NCBI RefSeq assembly: GCF_000520995.1
Contig: NZ_JACA01000026.1
Span: 96,374-160,373, forward strand
DNA from: Aquimarina macrocephali JAMB N27
GTDB taxonomy: Bacteria > Bacteroidota > Bacteroidia > Flavobacteriales > Flavobacteriaceae
Direction of reading: 5' to 3'
Length of the DNA: 64,000 nucleotides
The notes under the pieces are model-generated. The model made no database searches. It saw nothing but the letters and a program-made list of their open reading frames with translations, and was not told where the DNA came from. Below, piece by piece: positions 63,955 through 64,000 of this stretch. Positions within the stretch are counted from its first letter, which is position 1, and each line of letters begins with the position of its first letter. Made by a program: the position numbers and the translations under genes.

Positions 63955-64000
63955 ATGGAGACTAACGTAATTTCTACTAAAAAATACATCATCAAATATG
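63955..64000 (+). CDS. DUF4199 family membrane protein, copy 3, 5' end
   Basis: Only 15 codons are in the window: METNVISTKKYIIKY. This fits the start of copies 1 and 2 (MEEFTISIKRYILKYG and MENDKASTKKIIINYG). The rest lies beyond the right edge, so the assignment rests on the start, the spacing from a TATATTTG motif and the array context. Confidence 0.6.
   Translation, partial: METNVISTKKYIIKY

Overview
The window reads as chromosomal DNA of a marine Flavobacteriaceae bacterium (Aquimarina or a close relative is my guess). It is AT-rich, promoters carry the Bacteroidota -7 motif TAnnTTTG (often TATATTTG) with a TTTG element 18-19 bp upstream, and many secreted or lipid-anchored proteins are present. 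The gene set fits the group: BshB1, a GldF/GldG gliding protein, a 950-residue CarB lacking the allosteric domain, a GlmU-like protein next to type B L31, DUF4199 and DUF6263 proteins, and a TonB receptor with a carboxypeptidase-D-like N-terminus. There is no rRNA operon, complete prophage, insertion sequence or CRISPR array.

Layout. 1-1.9 kb: end of bshB1, tRNA-His, an M28 peptidase (-) and tRNA-Ser. 2-5 kb: a minus-strand redox cassette (small membrane protein, membrane-anchored flavodoxin-like protein, flavodoxin, DUF302, a broken small gene, DUF4332), headed by a CRP/FNR-geometry dyad. 5-8.3 kb: a BRO-N protein, a TauE-type exporter, a decayed beta-helix lipoprotein gene and a CPBP protease. 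8.4-21.1 kb: mostly regulation, with AraC, a LytTR/LytS pair, LysR with YeiH, and a multi-PAS kinase with its receiver, plus a DEAD-box helicase and a His/Cys-rich exported protein. 21.3-33.1 kb: DUF72, a LolA-like protein with a sortilin-type repeat protein, a small double-glycine-leader peptide gene, purC, phoH, a SAM hydrolase and the gldF-gldG fusion. 33.2-41.7 kb: an orphan FecE-like ATPase, lipoproteins, rmuC, a serine hydrolase, a thioesterase, a cytochrome c lipoprotein and a subtilisin. 42-48 kb: a TonB receptor behind a Fur-like palindrome, carB and rpmH. 48-59.9 kb: DUF6263, TPR, thioredoxin-like and lipoprotein genes, a lytic transglycosylase, mtaB, a peptide-binding lipoprotein, the GlmU-like protein and rpmE2, with REP-like intergenic repeats. 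60-64 kb: three DUF4199 genes (the last cut by the window edge) around a TPR-TM-AraC regulator.

The items I rate highest are: the unannotated 54-residue double-glycine-leader peptide with four cysteines (27024..27188); a perfect 53-bp palindrome between divergent genes (41871..41923); two near-identical 15-bp dyads each exactly 38 bp before a -7 motif around the LysR/YeiH pair; the one-frame GldF-GldG fusion; and the CRP/FNR-geometry site heading the redox cassette. I did not find a large, clearly new multi-gene system. The redox cassette and the GG peptide are the best candidates for undescribed biology.
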